Shown: positions 45,712-56,566, numbered from the stretch's first letter. The stretch: DNA of 64,000 nucleotides from Nitrospira sp. (GCA_005116815.1 SWDR01000022.1:149791-213790); one strand, 5' to 3'. Made by a program: numbers and translations. Notes: generated by a model not told the origin, from the letters alone.

Positions 45712-46800
45712 TTATCTGGTTCGCTTCTTAGGTTTTGGCTTCGAGGTTTGAGGCGCTTTGCCTCGTGCCTCTATCTGTTTCATCTTTTCCTCCAATGTGC
45801 GAACCGCCTGTCGGAGTTCGGGAAGCCGTGGAATGACGGCTTGGGCTTTGACCCACACTTCATGGGGCATGACGGGAGCCCCGGAGACGATTTGATTCGG
45901 TTCGAGGTTGCGGTTCACGCCCGCACGAGCGGCGACCATGACTTGATCGCCAATGACGATGTGATCAGCCACTCCTGCCTGCCCGCCGATCATGACATAG
46001 TTTCCCACACGAGTACTGCCGGCGATCCCGACCTGTGAGACGAGGATTGAATGGGCGCCGATCGTCACGTTATGGGCGATCTGGACCAGGTTATCGACCT
46101 TCGTGCCTTGCTTGATCAGCGTTTGGCCGAGGGTGGCTCGATCGACCGCCACATTGGCGCCGAGTTCGACGTCATCCTCGATCGTGACCCCGCCGAGCTG
46201 AGGAATCTTATAATGTCGGCCTTGATCCTGCACATAGCCGAATCCGTCGCTTCCGATGACCGTGCCGCTGTGAATGATGACCCTCGCGCCGATGGTGCAG
46301 CCTTCCCTCACGACGACGTTGGGATAGAGCAGCGTATCGTCCCCGATGGTGGTGTCGTCCCCGACAAAGACGCCGGGGTAGAGCCTCACTCGTGCCCCGA
46401 TCGTGACACGGTCTCCAAGGGTGACTCCAGGCCAGATTGAGACATCGGAACCGATTTTCGTATCGATACCCCTGACCACGGTCTGGTCGATACCTCGCGG
46501 AGGGGCGACCGGGCAAAAGAACGCGTGGGCGACTTGCGCAAACGCCAATGTCGGATTGGTGACGACGATATGAGGATTGGAGATCTCAGCCAGACGCCGA
46601 TGGGAGAGGAGCATTCCGGCAGCGGTGGGCCCGCGCGTCTTGAGCATCCGGTCCCCTGTGACGAAGGTCAGGTCGTTCGGGCCGGCTTCTTCAAAACTGG
46701 CTAGGCTTGTGATGCTGGCTTGTGGCGATCCCACAAGTTCTCCGCCGACGACATGATGGATCTGTGCCAAAGTGATGGGGGTACGTGGACTCGTGGCCAT
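45712..46800 (-). CDS. lpxD: UDP-3-O-(3-hydroxyacyl)glucosamine N-acyltransferase
   Basis: Third step of lipid A synthesis in the cytoplasm: moves an acyl chain from ACP to UDP-3-O-acylglucosamine. The N-terminal uridine domain (LASFEEAGPNDLTFVTG) precedes a long left-handed beta helix of hexapeptide repeats (IGARVRLYPGVFVGDDTTIG). The catalytic His is in VQIAHNVTIGAHS. It ends in a Lys/Pro-rich tail of ~15 residues not typical of LpxD. The ATG at 46800 fits. The acp gene starts just upstream (gap 4 bp). Confidence 0.95.
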   Translation of the reverse strand: MATSPRTPITLAQIHHVVGGELVGSPQASITSLASFEEAGPNDLTFVTGDRMLKTRGPTAAGMLLSHRRLAEISNPHIVVTNPTLAFAQVAHAFFCPVAPPRGIDQTVVRGIDTKIGSDVSIWPGVTLGDRVTIGARVRLYPGVFVGDDTTIGDDTLLYPNVVVREGCTIGARVIIHSGTVIGSDGFGYVQDQGRHYKIPQLGGVTIEDDVELGANVAVDRATLGQTLIKQGTKVDNLVQIAHNVTIGAHSILVSQVGIAGSTRVGNYVMIGGQAGVADHIVIGDQVMVAARAGVNRNLEPNQIVSGAPVMPHEVWVKAQAVIPRLPELRQAVRTLEEKMKQIEARGKAPQTSKPKPKKRTR

Positions 46801-46804
46801 GGTA

Positions 46805-47128
46805 TTACGATTTCTTTGTGCTTTTTGGTTTAGTGGGCTTCGCTGGTTTTGCCGGCTTCTTGGCCGCGGAGGGCGAGGCCGATTTTCCCAACCGTTTTTC
46901 AACGTAGGTCACGACATGGCCCACGGTCGTCAGTCCCACCAGGTCTTGGTCCGGGATCTGGAGGTCGAAGGCTTCCTCGATCCGGTAGAGCAATTCGATC
47001 ACGGCCATCGAGTCGAGACCTAAATCGTCACGCAGATGTTGGGAGATGAGGATCGCGGCTGGATCGCGCTTCAGGTACTCACCCAAGGAGGTGCGGATCT
47101 TCAGCGATACAGTGGGGTCGGTTGCCAT
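46805..47128 (-). CDS. acyl carrier protein, 107 aa with Lys/Pro-rich tail
   Basis: Carries acyl chains on a phosphopantetheine attached to Ser in DDLGLDSMAVIELL (near residue 39). The core (IEEAFDLQIPDQDLVGLTTV) is a normal ACP fold. The last ~25 residues are PAKPAKPTKPK-like and do not belong to the standard AcpP, which ends at ~78 aa. As it lies between fabF and lpxD, it may supply hydroxyacyl chains for lipid A. It is likely a second, specialised ACP. Confidence 0.9.
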   Translation of the reverse strand: MATDPTVSLKIRTSLGEYLKRDPAAILISQHLRDDLGLDSMAVIELLYRIEEAFDLQIPDQDLVGLTTVGHVVTYVEKRLGKSASPSAAKKPAKPAKPTKPKSTKKS

Positions 47129-47152
47129 AGGTCGATTCTCTCAGTGGTGTAC

Positions 47153-48409
47153 TTAGGTGGTCGCCTGCTTCAATACCACAGCGGCATTGTTGCTGCCAAA
47201 TCCAAAAGCGTTCAACATGGCGACTTTCACGCGACGTTCTTGTGCCGAGCGGGATAGTCCTGCCAGGGCACAAGCTGGATCCGGGTCGTCATAGTTGGCG
47301 GTTGGATGAATCTGGCCTGTGTGGAGAGCCAATACCGAGGCGATACCTCCAATGGCTCCGGCGGCACCCAGCGTGTGGCCGATCAGCGACTTGGTGGCGC
47401 TGATCGCAATTTTATCCGCGCGCGATTTAAACAGTTGCCTGATCGCCTTGGCTTCGACGGCGTCGCCGATCGACGTCGACGTGGCATGCGCATTGATGTA
47501 ATCCACCTGCCCGGGGGTGAGGCCGGCGTCCGCAAGAGCCAGCTTCATCGTATTGGCCACTTCCAGGCCGTCTTCACGAGGGATGACCATGTGATAGGCC
47601 TCGCTGGTCGCGGCATAGCCAGCAATTTCGGCATAGACTCGCGCTTTGCGCTTCTTGGCATGCGCCGCCGATTCCAAGATCAGCGCACCGGCCCCTTCAC
47701 CCATGACGAAGCCGTCGCGCAACCGATCGAACGGCCGAGAGGCCTTCTCCGGTTGATCGTTGAACTTAGACGAAAGGGCGCGCAAGGAGCAAAAACCTGC
47801 GAAGACCAGCGGTGTGATGCTGGCATCAGCTCCGACGACGATCACGACATCGGCCCGGCCCTCGCGGATACAGTGGAGCGCTTGTCCCAGGGCATGGGCG
47901 CTGGAGGAGCAGGCCGTGGAAATCGTCAGATTCGGGCCTTTGGCGCCATAGGCCATTGCGATAATGCCTGAGGCAGAATTGAGCGTGATGGTGGGAATGA
48001 AGTTCGGATGGACGCGATGGGGTTTCTGGTGCTGGTAGAGTTGCGTGATTTCACGCTCACCCATGACCATTCCACCCATACCGGCTCCCACGATCACGCC
48101 GACGCGGTGAGGATTCTCTTTCGTCATCTGAAGGCTGGAATCGGCCAGCGCTTCCTTTGCCGCCACAAGGGCAAATTGGGCGTAACGATCGACCCGGTCG
48201 CCATAGGCGTTGTCGAGAAATCGTTCGACAGAGAAGTCGCGCACCTGACCTGCGACCTTCGAGCGATAGCCATCCATGGGAAAGGGGTCGAACGACGTAA
48301 TCGCTGAGATACCGGATTGGCCTGCGAGGGCAGCCTTCCAAAACTCACCGACTCCGATACCGATCGGAGACACGACGCCTAACCCTGTGACGACAACGCG
48401 CGAACGCAT
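47153..48409 (-). CDS. fabF: 3-oxoacyl-[ACP] synthase II
   Basis: Chain-elongating condensing enzyme of fatty acid synthesis. It has the Cys nucleophile in ISTACSSSAHALGQA and the two active-site His in HATSTSIGD and SLIGHTLGAAGAIGG. The thiolase-like double fold and 418-aa length are normal. I chose ATG 48409: AAGGA lies 10 nt upstream, whereas the TTG at 48430 has none. It is followed by acp and lpxD on the same strand. Confidence 0.95.
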   Translation of the reverse strand: MRSRVVVTGLGVVSPIGIGVGEFWKAALAGQSGISAITSFDPFPMDGYRSKVAGQVRDFSVERFLDNAYGDRVDRYAQFALVAAKEALADSSLQMTKENPHRVGVIVGAGMGGMVMGEREITQLYQHQKPHRVHPNFIPTITLNSASGIIAMAYGAKGPNLTISTACSSSAHALGQALHCIREGRADVVIVVGADASITPLVFAGFCSLRALSSKFNDQPEKASRPFDRLRDGFVMGEGAGALILESAAHAKKRKARVYAEIAGYAATSEAYHMVIPREDGLEVANTMKLALADAGLTPGQVDYINAHATSTSIGDAVEAKAIRQLFKSRADKIAISATKSLIGHTLGAAGAIGGIASVLALHTGQIHPTANYDDPDPACALAGLSRSAQERRVKVAMLNAFGFGSNNAAVVLKQATT

Positions 48410-48486
48410 CTTCTTGAAATCCTTTTGCAAATACTCTGCTTCTACTTACCGGAAGCGCCCGGATCAGTCAACCGCTGTGGGATTAG

Positions 48487-48571
48487 GTGAGACAGGCTGA
48501 AGTTGGGAAGGTTGAAGGCCAGAGTCCGAATACTTCAGCCTTCAGTCTTCCCCTCAGCCTTCAGCCTATCA
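48487..48571. repeat. hairpin of CTTCAGC-type heptamers between lptG and fabF
   Basis: The left arm (GTGA..GGCTGAAG..GGGAAG..TGAAGGC) and right arm (CTTCAGCCTTCAG..CTTCCCC..CAGCCTTCAGCC..TCAC) are imperfectly complementary over ~30 bp. The right arm repeats the heptamer CTTCAGC. It starts 5 bp after the lptG stop (minus strand), within the operon. Confidence 0.7.
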
Positions 48572-48575
48572 CATG

Positions 48576-49667
48576 CTAATAGCGCACCTTGAGCATCAAG
48601 TAGAGGCCAAAACTTAAAAAGAGCATATTCGCCATCCATCCGGCGATCAGCGGCGTTAAGACCCCGCCACGGCCGAGTGCGATCGCGATCGAGTGCGTCG
48701 TCCAATAACAAAAACCGACGGCAAGCGCCTGACCAATTCCCATCGCCATGCTGCCCCCTCGCGTCCCGCTTCGACGCAGACTCAGCGCAATGCCGACCAG
48801 CACCATGATCACGGTGACGAACGGGAAGGCGATTCGGCTGTAATAGTCGGTCTTGAGCCGTGCGGACTGGGAGTCTTGTTGATGCCGGCGTCTGGTATAA
48901 GCCCGAATGTCATGGAACGTCATCGCTTCGGAATCGCCGGCGAGCCATGTGGTGAAGTCGTCTGGAATGAGGGTCAATACAATGGCTTGCCGGTCGAATG
49001 GGGTCGCCGACACGGTTCCATCGGGGGAAAAAAGCCGGTGCTGTCCCTGATACAGGGACCAGCTGGAATCACTATAGCGGGCTTCCTCGGCCTCAGTGAT
49101 GCCGATCAGTTGAAAATGACGATCGAATTGAAAGAGGCGCACGCCGCCCAAGCGCTCTCCGTCGACGGAGACGCTCGTCGCATGCATGAGACTGTCGGCT
49201 CCCACTCTTGTCCAGGGCTGCTGGAGTTTGACAGCCGCAGCAGGAGACTTTTTCTCGATGCGCGTGGTTCGAATCTCTTCGGACTTGCTCGCGGCTAACG
49301 GGATGACGGTGGAGCTGAAGAGTAAGAGCACAAGAGAAATCCCTGCGGCAAAAATAATGAATGGGGCAGTGATCCAGGGCAAACTGATGCCGCAACTGCG
49401 CATCGCCGTAATTTCGTGGCCGCGGGAGAGCAGGCCAAACGTGAGGAGGGTGGCCATGAGAATCGCCAGCGGCGCAATTTGGAAAGAAATTGCGGGCGCT
49501 TTCAGTAGAAAATAGGTCAGGACGTCGATCCAGTTGGCATCGTACCGCAAAAACCGGCGCACCTTCTCGAAGAAATCGATGACGAGATAGATGGTCATCA
49601 ATCCGCTGAAGCACATCGTGAAGATCTTGCCGTATTCGCGAAGGAGATAACGAAAGAGAATAGGCAT
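48576..49667 (-). CDS. lptG: LPS export permease LptG-type (YjgP/YjgQ), 363 aa
   Basis: One half of the LptFG permease that extracts LPS from the inner membrane with LptB. Three N-terminal membrane helices (start RYLLREYGKIFTMCF), a periplasmic beta-jellyroll middle (about 130-270), and three C-terminal helices (FPFVTVIMVLVGIALSL). It is separated from lptF by 4 bp. LptF and LptG are similar; I name this one G because it is second in the pair, as in most operons. Confidence 0.9.
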   Translation of the reverse strand: MPILFRYLLREYGKIFTMCFSGLMTIYLVIDFFEKVRRFLRYDANWIDVLTYFLLKAPAISFQIAPLAILMATLLTFGLLSRGHEITAMRSCGISLPWITAPFIIFAAGISLVLLLFSSTVIPLAASKSEEIRTTRIEKKSPAAAVKLQQPWTRVGADSLMHATSVSVDGERLGGVRLFQFDRHFQLIGITEAEEARYSDSSWSLYQGQHRLFSPDGTVSATPFDRQAIVLTLIPDDFTTWLAGDSEAMTFHDIRAYTRRRHQQDSQSARLKTDYYSRIAFPFVTVIMVLVGIALSLRRSGTRGGSMAMGIGQALAVGFCYWTTHSIAIALGRGGVLTPLIAGWMANMLFLSFGLYLMLKVRY

Positions 49668-49671
49668 AGGG

Positions 49672-50775
49672 TTACCGCCGACTCATGATGTAAAACCACA
49701 CGACCGTGGTAAGCGCAAAGATGCCGTTCGGGAGCCAGGCCCCGGCAAATGGTCGCAGGACTGCTGTCGTGACGAGAAATTCGCAGGCGACATTCAGCAT
49801 GTAGTAGACGACGACGATAACTACGCCGACCGCAAAGCCCCCCATGCTTCCTGACCGCTTCGAGACGATGCCGACTGGAACGCCCAGCAGGCAAAACACC
49901 AGTGAGGCAGTGGGAAAGGCCAGATCTTTATAATATTCCATCAATCGTCGGAGCGCGGTGGGGTCGCGCCATTGAGATTGTGTGAGTTGGGCGACAATGG
50001 CCTCGTACGACGGGCGTTCCTCCGTCGAGGAGTAGCCGCTTTGATTCAACGAGAGTTTCAAGTCATAACTCGTGAAGGCCACCTGCTCGTATTGATCGGC
50101 TTGATTCGGTCTGCTGTGAATCACGCCCTCTTGCAGGCGTAAGGCCACCTGATTGCTGGCGCTGTCGATCAAGACTTCATACTGTTGCGCCACGATGATG
50201 CGGGGATTGTCCGGATTTCGCTCATCGGAGACGAAGATGCCGGTCGTGGCCTGTTTGGGGTCCCCATCCGGGACATAGATCGTCATGTTGGGGATGGGCT
50301 CGTTGAAGGTGCCCCGCTCCAGCGCCAGCACCAGCTGATCTCGAAGGAGATTCAGCGCCACCTTCTTGAGATTGGTGGAACTCCAGGGTTGCCCCCATTG
50401 CGACAGCCACAAGGTCAATCCGAACACGAGCAGGGCAAAGAGGATGACGGGGCGAGCCAATCGCATGAGGCTCAGGCCAGCCGCCTGCATCGCCACCAAC
50501 TCCTTATCGAAGGAAAGTCGTCCGAATGCGGTGATCGAGGCGATGATCCCGGCGATCGGGAGGGTCAAGACGAGGAACGACGGCATCAGATGGGCGAAGA
50601 CTTGCAGCACAGCCACGATTCCAACACCTTTGGAGACCAGTAGTTCCACAAGGCGCAGGAGTTCCCGCGTGAGCATCACAAAGCAGAGGGCTCCGAGGCT
50701 TAAGCTAAACGGGGACAGGAGTTCGGTGAAGATGTAACGATCTAGCAGCGTTCGTAGAAACATTCGACAAATCAT
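49672..50775 (-). CDS. lptF: LPS export permease LptF-type (YjgP/YjgQ), 367 aa
   Basis: Partner of LptG: RYIFTELLSPFSLSLGALCF and LIRLVELLV-type helices at the N-terminus, periplasmic domain in the middle, and FPTASLVFCLLGVPVGIVSKRSG plus two more helices at the end. The start is unsure: GTG 50796, ATG 50775 and ATG 50763 are all in frame. AGGAG sits too close to 50775 and 13 nt from 50763. The gene is first in the minus-strand LPS cluster; 50776-51067 upstream is the shared divergent region with the cold-shock gene. Confidence 0.9.
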   Translation of the reverse strand: MICRMFLRTLLDRYIFTELLSPFSLSLGALCFVMLTRELLRLVELLVSKGVGIVAVLQVFAHLMPSFLVLTLPIAGIIASITAFGRLSFDKELVAMQAAGLSLMRLARPVILFALLVFGLTLWLSQWGQPWSSTNLKKVALNLLRDQLVLALERGTFNEPIPNMTIYVPDGDPKQATTGIFVSDERNPDNPRIIVAQQYEVLIDSASNQVALRLQEGVIHSRPNQADQYEQVAFTSYDLKLSLNQSGYSSTEERPSYEAIVAQLTQSQWRDPTALRRLMEYYKDLAFPTASLVFCLLGVPVGIVSKRSGSMGGFAVGVVIVVVYYMLNVACEFLVTTAVLRPFAGAWLPNGIFALTTVVWFYIMSRR

Positions 50776-51067
50776 GCTCCTCGCACGGTGCGACACTATA
50801 GGCGAGCAGGCGAGGCTTGTCTAGCGGAGAGGCGGCTGGACTCTCGCGCCGAATGCTATGGGATGGCTTGACAAGATTGGAAACGCCATGGTACATGCTG
50901 CGCGATTTATAACCAAGATGGGTTTTGTGACTGATTTTGTCTCTCCAATGAGCCCGTCATGCTCACCCCGCTCGTTGTGCAGTCTTTTTTTCATCACATG
51001 TGTCACTCAGTTGGCTCCGGGATCGGTCACGTAACTACACGTGTCCGTTGAGGAAAGGAGGCGTTCT

Positions 51068-51289
51068 GTGAAGGCAAAGGGTACGGTGAAGTGGTTCAAC
51101 GATCGCAAAGGGTTTGGATTCATTCGCTTGGAGAGTGGAGATGATGTCTTCGTACATTATTCCGCCCTGCAAGGAGAAGGATTCAAGACGTTGAAAGAGG
51201 GAGAAAACGTGGAGTTCGAAGTGGTGCAAGGCGCCAAGGGGCCTCAGGCGTCGAATGTATTGAAAGCCGCCGGCGCCGAATTGTCCTAG
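51068..51289 (+). CDS. cold-shock domain protein (CspA family), 73 aa
   Basis: RNA chaperone. RNP1 KGFGFIRLE and RNP2-like DVFVHYSAL are intact in the single OB-fold. The start is GTG 51068: AAAGGAGG lies 6-7 nt upstream. Starting at 51041 instead would put this ribosome-binding site inside the gene and add nine residues foreign to the family. The long leader region is typical of csp genes. A strong terminator follows the stop. Confidence 0.95.
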   Translation: MKAKGTVKWFNDRKGFGFIRLESGDDVFVHYSALQGEGFKTLKEGENVEFEVVQGAKGPQASNVLKAAGAELS

Positions 51290-51315
51290 TTTGCCCATCC
51301 GAACATTCGAATTGG

Positions 51316-51354
51316 AAGGCCTGCTCCTCATCGGGAGCAGGCCTTCGTATTTTT
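51316..51354 (+). terminator. Rho-independent terminator after the csp gene
   Basis: AAGGCCTGCTCC-TCATC(G)-GGAGCAGGCCTT, a 12-bp GC-rich stem, followed by CGTATTTTT. Confidence 0.9.
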
Positions 51355-51440
51355 GCGGAGTGCGGCGCGCATCAGAAAACCCCATTTCGTTGACAATACG
51401 TAATGACACTGTTAGCGTTTGATCGTTGTGGAGGTTCGTC

Positions 51441-53702
51441 TTGGCGATCGACCGCAGTAAAGTTCTGCATAGCGCACAGCTCTTTGCGTCACGAGGGCAA
51501 TTTGACGCAGCCATCAATGAATGGAAGAAGCTTTCCGCCGAATCCCCAGGCGACGGAAGCATCTTCAATTCAATCGGAGAATTGCATCTCAAGCGCAGTG
51601 CGACCAACGACGCCGTCGCGGCCTTTCTGCAGGCCGCCAACGCCTTTCGTGCAGAAGGCGCCACGCTGAAGGCCATTGCCACATTCAAGAAAATTTTGAA
51701 GGTCGATCCGTCCCGGTACGACGTCTATCGGCATCTCGGCGATCTCAATGCCGAACGAGGTTTGCTGAGCAGTGCCGTGCAGGATTATCTCACCCTCGGG
51801 AAGCACTATCTCAAAGAAGGTAAAAGCAAAGACGCGCTGGACATCTATCGGCGGATCGTCACACAAGATCCCTCGAACCTGGATGCGCAGCAGCGGGTGG
51901 CGGAACTGTGCCTGCAAGAAAACATGCAGGACGAAGCCACGAAAGTCTACTTGCAACTGGGGCGCGAACGGTCGGCACAGCAGCGGTATGCGGAGGCGAA
52001 GGACGCGTATCAGGCTGTCTTGCGCATCGATCCTGCCAACAGCGAGGCCGCCCAATTCATCGACCATTTCGAAAAGACCGGTGGCGCCTCTGGGCAACCA
52101 GCGAAGTCCAGCTCGGCTCAAGGGGGCGAGCAATCAAAGAGTACGGAGCCGCTCGATCTGTTGTCGGAGGCGACTCGCCGGATCGAAGAGAAACAGTTTG
52201 CCGGCGCGGAGGCCATTCTCAATCAATTGCTGACCAAGGAGCCAGGCAATCCGGATGTCTGCCAGTTGTTCGCGAAGTTGCATCTCCAGCGTGGAGATCT
52301 CCAGGTCGCCCTCGGCGAATATCGGTACCTCGCCGGTGCGGCCTTACGCGCGCAAGATTATGCACAGGCTGAAACCCTGATCACCGATTTTCTGGCGGTC
52401 GAACCCCAGTCGGTGGCGATGCTTGAACTCTATGGGGAACTCTACGGCGAGAAAGGCGATGCCGACAATGCTGTGGCTCAGTATGGGAAGGCGATTGAGC
52501 TATTGTTGGAGCATCCCGAGCCAGGGATGCCGACGCTGCATGAGGAGCTCTTTGAAAAAGTCACGGCGCTCGCGCCGGATAGTCCCACGGTGAAAAAACT
52601 GGCGGCACTGATGCATGGCGCTCCAATGGAGGCACCGCCTGTTCCGGTTCAACCAGAGCCAGCTGTTTCTATCGTGGTAGCCGCGCCATCGATCCCAGTT
52701 CAGGACACGAGTACATTTTCGATTGCCGATGCCGCTCCAGACGATGCCAGGAGCCTGACCTCGACGATCGCCCCGCAACAGGATAGACATTTCTCCCTCG
52801 CTGGATCGGAACCGGATCCAGTGCCAGACCTGGAGCCGGTTCAGTCGGTAGAACCGGAACCGGTTACACCGAGCAGCGGTTTTTCGTTTTCGATTGCCGA
52901 GCCGGTGGCGGAAGTACCCATCGAGCCTCTCCTCTCCACGAGCGAGCAGTTTCAAGCCTATGTGGCGGCGGGGCAACATGCTGAGGCTGAGGAATGGCTC
53001 AGTCGTCTGGTGACAGCAGAGCCTCATCATTCTGAAGCCCGGGAACTCTTTGGGTACTTGCTTGAGATCAAAGGCGATACCGCCGGCGCCGCCTTGCAAT
53101 ATTCGCGAGCCCTCGAATTGCTTCTGGCAGATCCGGAGAAACAGGATGCGCCGCAGCCGGCGATTCTCTATGCCAAGGTCAAAGAGCTGGCTCCAGCCAG
53201 TCCATTAGTCGCCAAATGGGCTGCGACGTTCTCGCCGAAGACGGAAGTGACGATACAGGCCGTTGAGGCTCCAGTCTGTCCGGCGCCGGCGGACCCGGTT
53301 GACCCTGAGACGCACTACACGCTGGGCGTCGCGTACAAAAATATGGGGCTGTTAGACGAAGCGAAAGAAGAGTTTGCTTGCGCGATGAAGGGTTCTGATT
53401 TTTTCCTGGACTCCTGTCTGATGATCGCGGTCTGCTTGAAAGAGCAGGGAGAAGGTCAGTTGGCCAGTCAACAGCTTGAGCTGCTGCTGCAGAATCCGAA
53501 GTGTCAAGGCGCCAAGGCGCAAGCCATTAGTTATGAACTGGGATTACTCTACGAAGCCCAAGAGCGATGGAGTCACGCGGCCATCATTTATCAAACGATT
53601 CCGACCTTCCACGATGTACCGCAACGACTCGACTCGGTTCGTGTTCACCTCGGAACAACTCAGGCGCCCGCACCTGCACCCGAATTACGCTACGCCAACT
53701 AG
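51441..53702 (+). CDS. TPR-repeat protein, 753 aa
   Basis: Many tetratricopeptide repeats: residues ~1-230 (FDAAINEWKKLSAESPGD, AIATFKKILKVDPSRYDVY, ALDIYRRIVTQDPSN), more at ~260-380, a Pro/Glu/Val-rich linker (~390-490), and a second TPR block at ~500-740. TPRs are scaffolds for protein binding. No signal peptide. The start is TTG 51441 with GGAGG 6 nt upstream. A TTGACA (51390-51395) with a weak -10 lies ahead. The partner proteins are unknown. Confidence 0.88.
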   Translation: MAIDRSKVLHSAQLFASRGQFDAAINEWKKLSAESPGDGSIFNSIGELHLKRSATNDAVAAFLQAANAFRAEGATLKAIATFKKILKVDPSRYDVYRHLGDLNAERGLLSSAVQDYLTLGKHYLKEGKSKDALDIYRRIVTQDPSNLDAQQRVAELCLQENMQDEATKVYLQLGRERSAQQRYAEAKDAYQAVLRIDPANSEAAQFIDHFEKTGGASGQPAKSSSAQGGEQSKSTEPLDLLSEATRRIEEKQFAGAEAILNQLLTKEPGNPDVCQLFAKLHLQRGDLQVALGEYRYLAGAALRAQDYAQAETLITDFLAVEPQSVAMLELYGELYGEKGDADNAVAQYGKAIELLLEHPEPGMPTLHEELFEKVTALAPDSPTVKKLAALMHGAPMEAPPVPVQPEPAVSIVVAAPSIPVQDTSTFSIADAAPDDARSLTSTIAPQQDRHFSLAGSEPDPVPDLEPVQSVEPEPVTPSSGFSFSIAEPVAEVPIEPLLSTSEQFQAYVAAGQHAEAEEWLSRLVTAEPHHSEARELFGYLLEIKGDTAGAALQYSRALELLLADPEKQDAPQPAILYAKVKELAPASPLVAKWAATFSPKTEVTIQAVEAPVCPAPADPVDPETHYTLGVAYKNMGLLDEAKEEFACAMKGSDFFLDSCLMIAVCLKEQGEGQLASQQLELLLQNPKCQGAKAQAISYELGLLYEAQERWSHAAIIYQTIPTFHDVPQRLDSVRVHLGTTQAPAPAPELRYAN

Positions 53703-53778
53703 CAACTCGTCGAAACCAGCACACCTCCGATTCTCGTCGCATCGTTCCCGCTAATCCTGCCAGCTTCGTGCGTCTATT

Positions 53779-54440
53779 CTACGACTGAACGAGGTTCGGA
53801 GCTGGAAGGCCATCAAGTACAGCATGAATATTTTTCACGCAGACCAATCCCATCTGAACCCTGGCATACAGTGTCGCTGAGCCCAGATGTGGGAGCAGTA
53901 CGACCTGTTTCAGTTCAGCCAGAGCCGGGTAGAGGGCAGGCTCCTGTTCATACACGTCGAGTCCCGCTCCGGCGATCGTTCCATTCTTGAGAGCCTCTAC
54001 CAACGATTCTTCATCGACAATCGGGCCACGTGCAGTATTAATCAGGAAAGCGGTCGGTTTCATCCAGGCTAACTCACGGGCTCCGATCAGATGGTGCGTG
54101 GCCGTTGTAAGCGGAACATGGATTGTGACGATATCGGCTTCTTCAAGGAGATTTCTTAGCGAGCGGGGCTCCCATCCGGAAGAGGGGGATGAGGCTGCCA
54201 AATGTTGCCGTGAGTGATAGCGCACCGGCATCCGAAACCCCACCGCACGCTGCGCGACCGCTTGGCCGATCCGTCCCATGCCGATAATGCCCAGGGTCTT
54301 TCCAGACACTTCCGCTCCCAGGAGTTGAGTAGGGCTCCATCCCGTCCATTGGCCGGATCTGACGAGGGCATCGCCTTCGACGACGCGGCGTGCCGTCGCT
54401 AAGATGAGAGCCCAGGTCGCATCGTGTCTTCCTTCTCTGT
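53779..54440 (-). pseudogene. D-2-hydroxyacid dehydrogenase, N-terminally truncated
   Basis: The part still coding matches the NAD-binding and C-terminal region of glyoxylate/hydroxypyruvate reductases: WALILATARRVVEGD, TLGIIGMGRIGQAVAQRA (NAD loop), NTARGPIVDEESL (Arg) and a LPHLGSAT His box. Homology starts abruptly at HDATWAL (about 54430), and ~95-100 N-terminal residues are missing, replaced by the tail of the zinc-ribbon gene. No start codon fits the break; ATG 54309 would give only 176 aa. Most likely a remnant. Confidence 0.8.
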
Positions 54441-54461
54441 TCAGGTGATGAGAAAGTATGG

Positions 54462-54662
54462 TTACATCCAGAGTATTCGGCCAAGTTTGTCATCGAGTTC
54501 GTGGGGACGTTGGCATTGAGAGCAACGGGCGAAGAGTTCGCCCGGCTGCGGCTGCATGCTTCCGCGGAGCACGAGTTGGTATTTGCATCCACCACAAAAT
54601 GGACAGGCATTCCCATCCAGCTCTCGACGAATGGCCCCGATCTTCCCGATCTGTTTGTGCAT
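54462..54662 (-). CDS. zinc-ribbon protein, 66 aa
   Basis: CPFCGGC (near residues 18-24) and CSQCQRPHEL (near 46-55) form a two-knuckle zinc ribbon. The start is ATG 54662 with AAGGAG 7 nt upstream; the longer frame to 54731 has no such site. Small ribbons of this type bind nucleic acid or other proteins. The stop lies ~20 bp before the truncated dehydrogenase, so the break in that gene is right beside this one. Confidence 0.75.
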   Translation of the reverse strand: MHKQIGKIGAIRRELDGNACPFCGGCKYQLVLRGSMQPQPGELFARCSQCQRPHELDDKLGRILWM

Positions 54663-55072
54663 CGATCGCTCCTTCAAGAAGTGATGCCCGTTGAGGCGCG
54701 TTGTGCGTGTGATATTGCGATAGAGCCGCACTTTTGAAAATACCGTAGAGGTAGGTGGGGTAGAACTAATGGGGGGTGGAAATTTCTAGAAATGACTAGG
54801 CCGTTAATTGCCTATAAAACATGTTAACTATTAAGCGCTTAGAGCTCGTAGTATAATTTTTTAGATTATGTATTGTTGTGGCATGCCTCAGTCCGCAGCT
54901 GAATGCCTCGTTGAAAGTGCTGTTTGAATATGCGTGATACGTATTGGGGTGATTGGAAACGTGGGTCGAGGTTGCTATCTCAGAGAGGACGCGAGCACTT
55001 CGTTCTGCTCTGGAAGGGATATCAGCAAATCGAGAGGACGACTGCCAGAAGGCATGGATCTATTTGAGGCGT
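54663..55072. other. 410-bp gap, AT-rich in the middle
   Basis: 54780-54880 is clearly AT-rich compared with the window: ATTTCTAGAAAT (54782-54793) is a perfect 12-bp palindrome, and TAAGCGCTTA is a second one nearby, followed by AGTATAATTTTTTAG. It could hold the zinc-ribbon gene's control region. It touches the 3' end of tRNA-Ser. No gene is evident. Confidence 0.5.
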
Positions 55073-55162
55073 TGGCGGAGGGGGCGAGATTTGAACTCGC
55101 GGACCCCTTGCGAGGTCTCCAGTTTTCAAGACTGGCACGTTCGGCCGCTCCGTCACCCCTCC
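55073..55162 (-). tRNA. tRNA-Ser(UGA)
   Basis: Minus strand: acceptor GGAGGGG/CCCCTCC, anticodon stem CCAGT/ACTGG with loop CTTGAAA (anticodon TGA), a long variable arm as in class II tRNAs, a T arm with GTTCAAATC, discriminator G and encoded CCA (55073-55075). It is 90 nt long. It lies 63 bp downstream of serS on the same strand. Confidence 0.95.
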
Positions 55163-55225
55163 AACTCAACCTCTGTACCCGTGAGCGTTCATCATGATGC
55201 ACGCTCAGGATGTTTGGATCATATC

Positions 55226-56566
<1,341 letters not shown>

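Noticed and set aside
53779-54309. 176-aa ORF taken as a complete dehydrogenase
   Set aside because: Family homology continues upstream of its ATG to ~54430 and then breaks; the substrate-domain N-terminus is missing, so it is a fragment.
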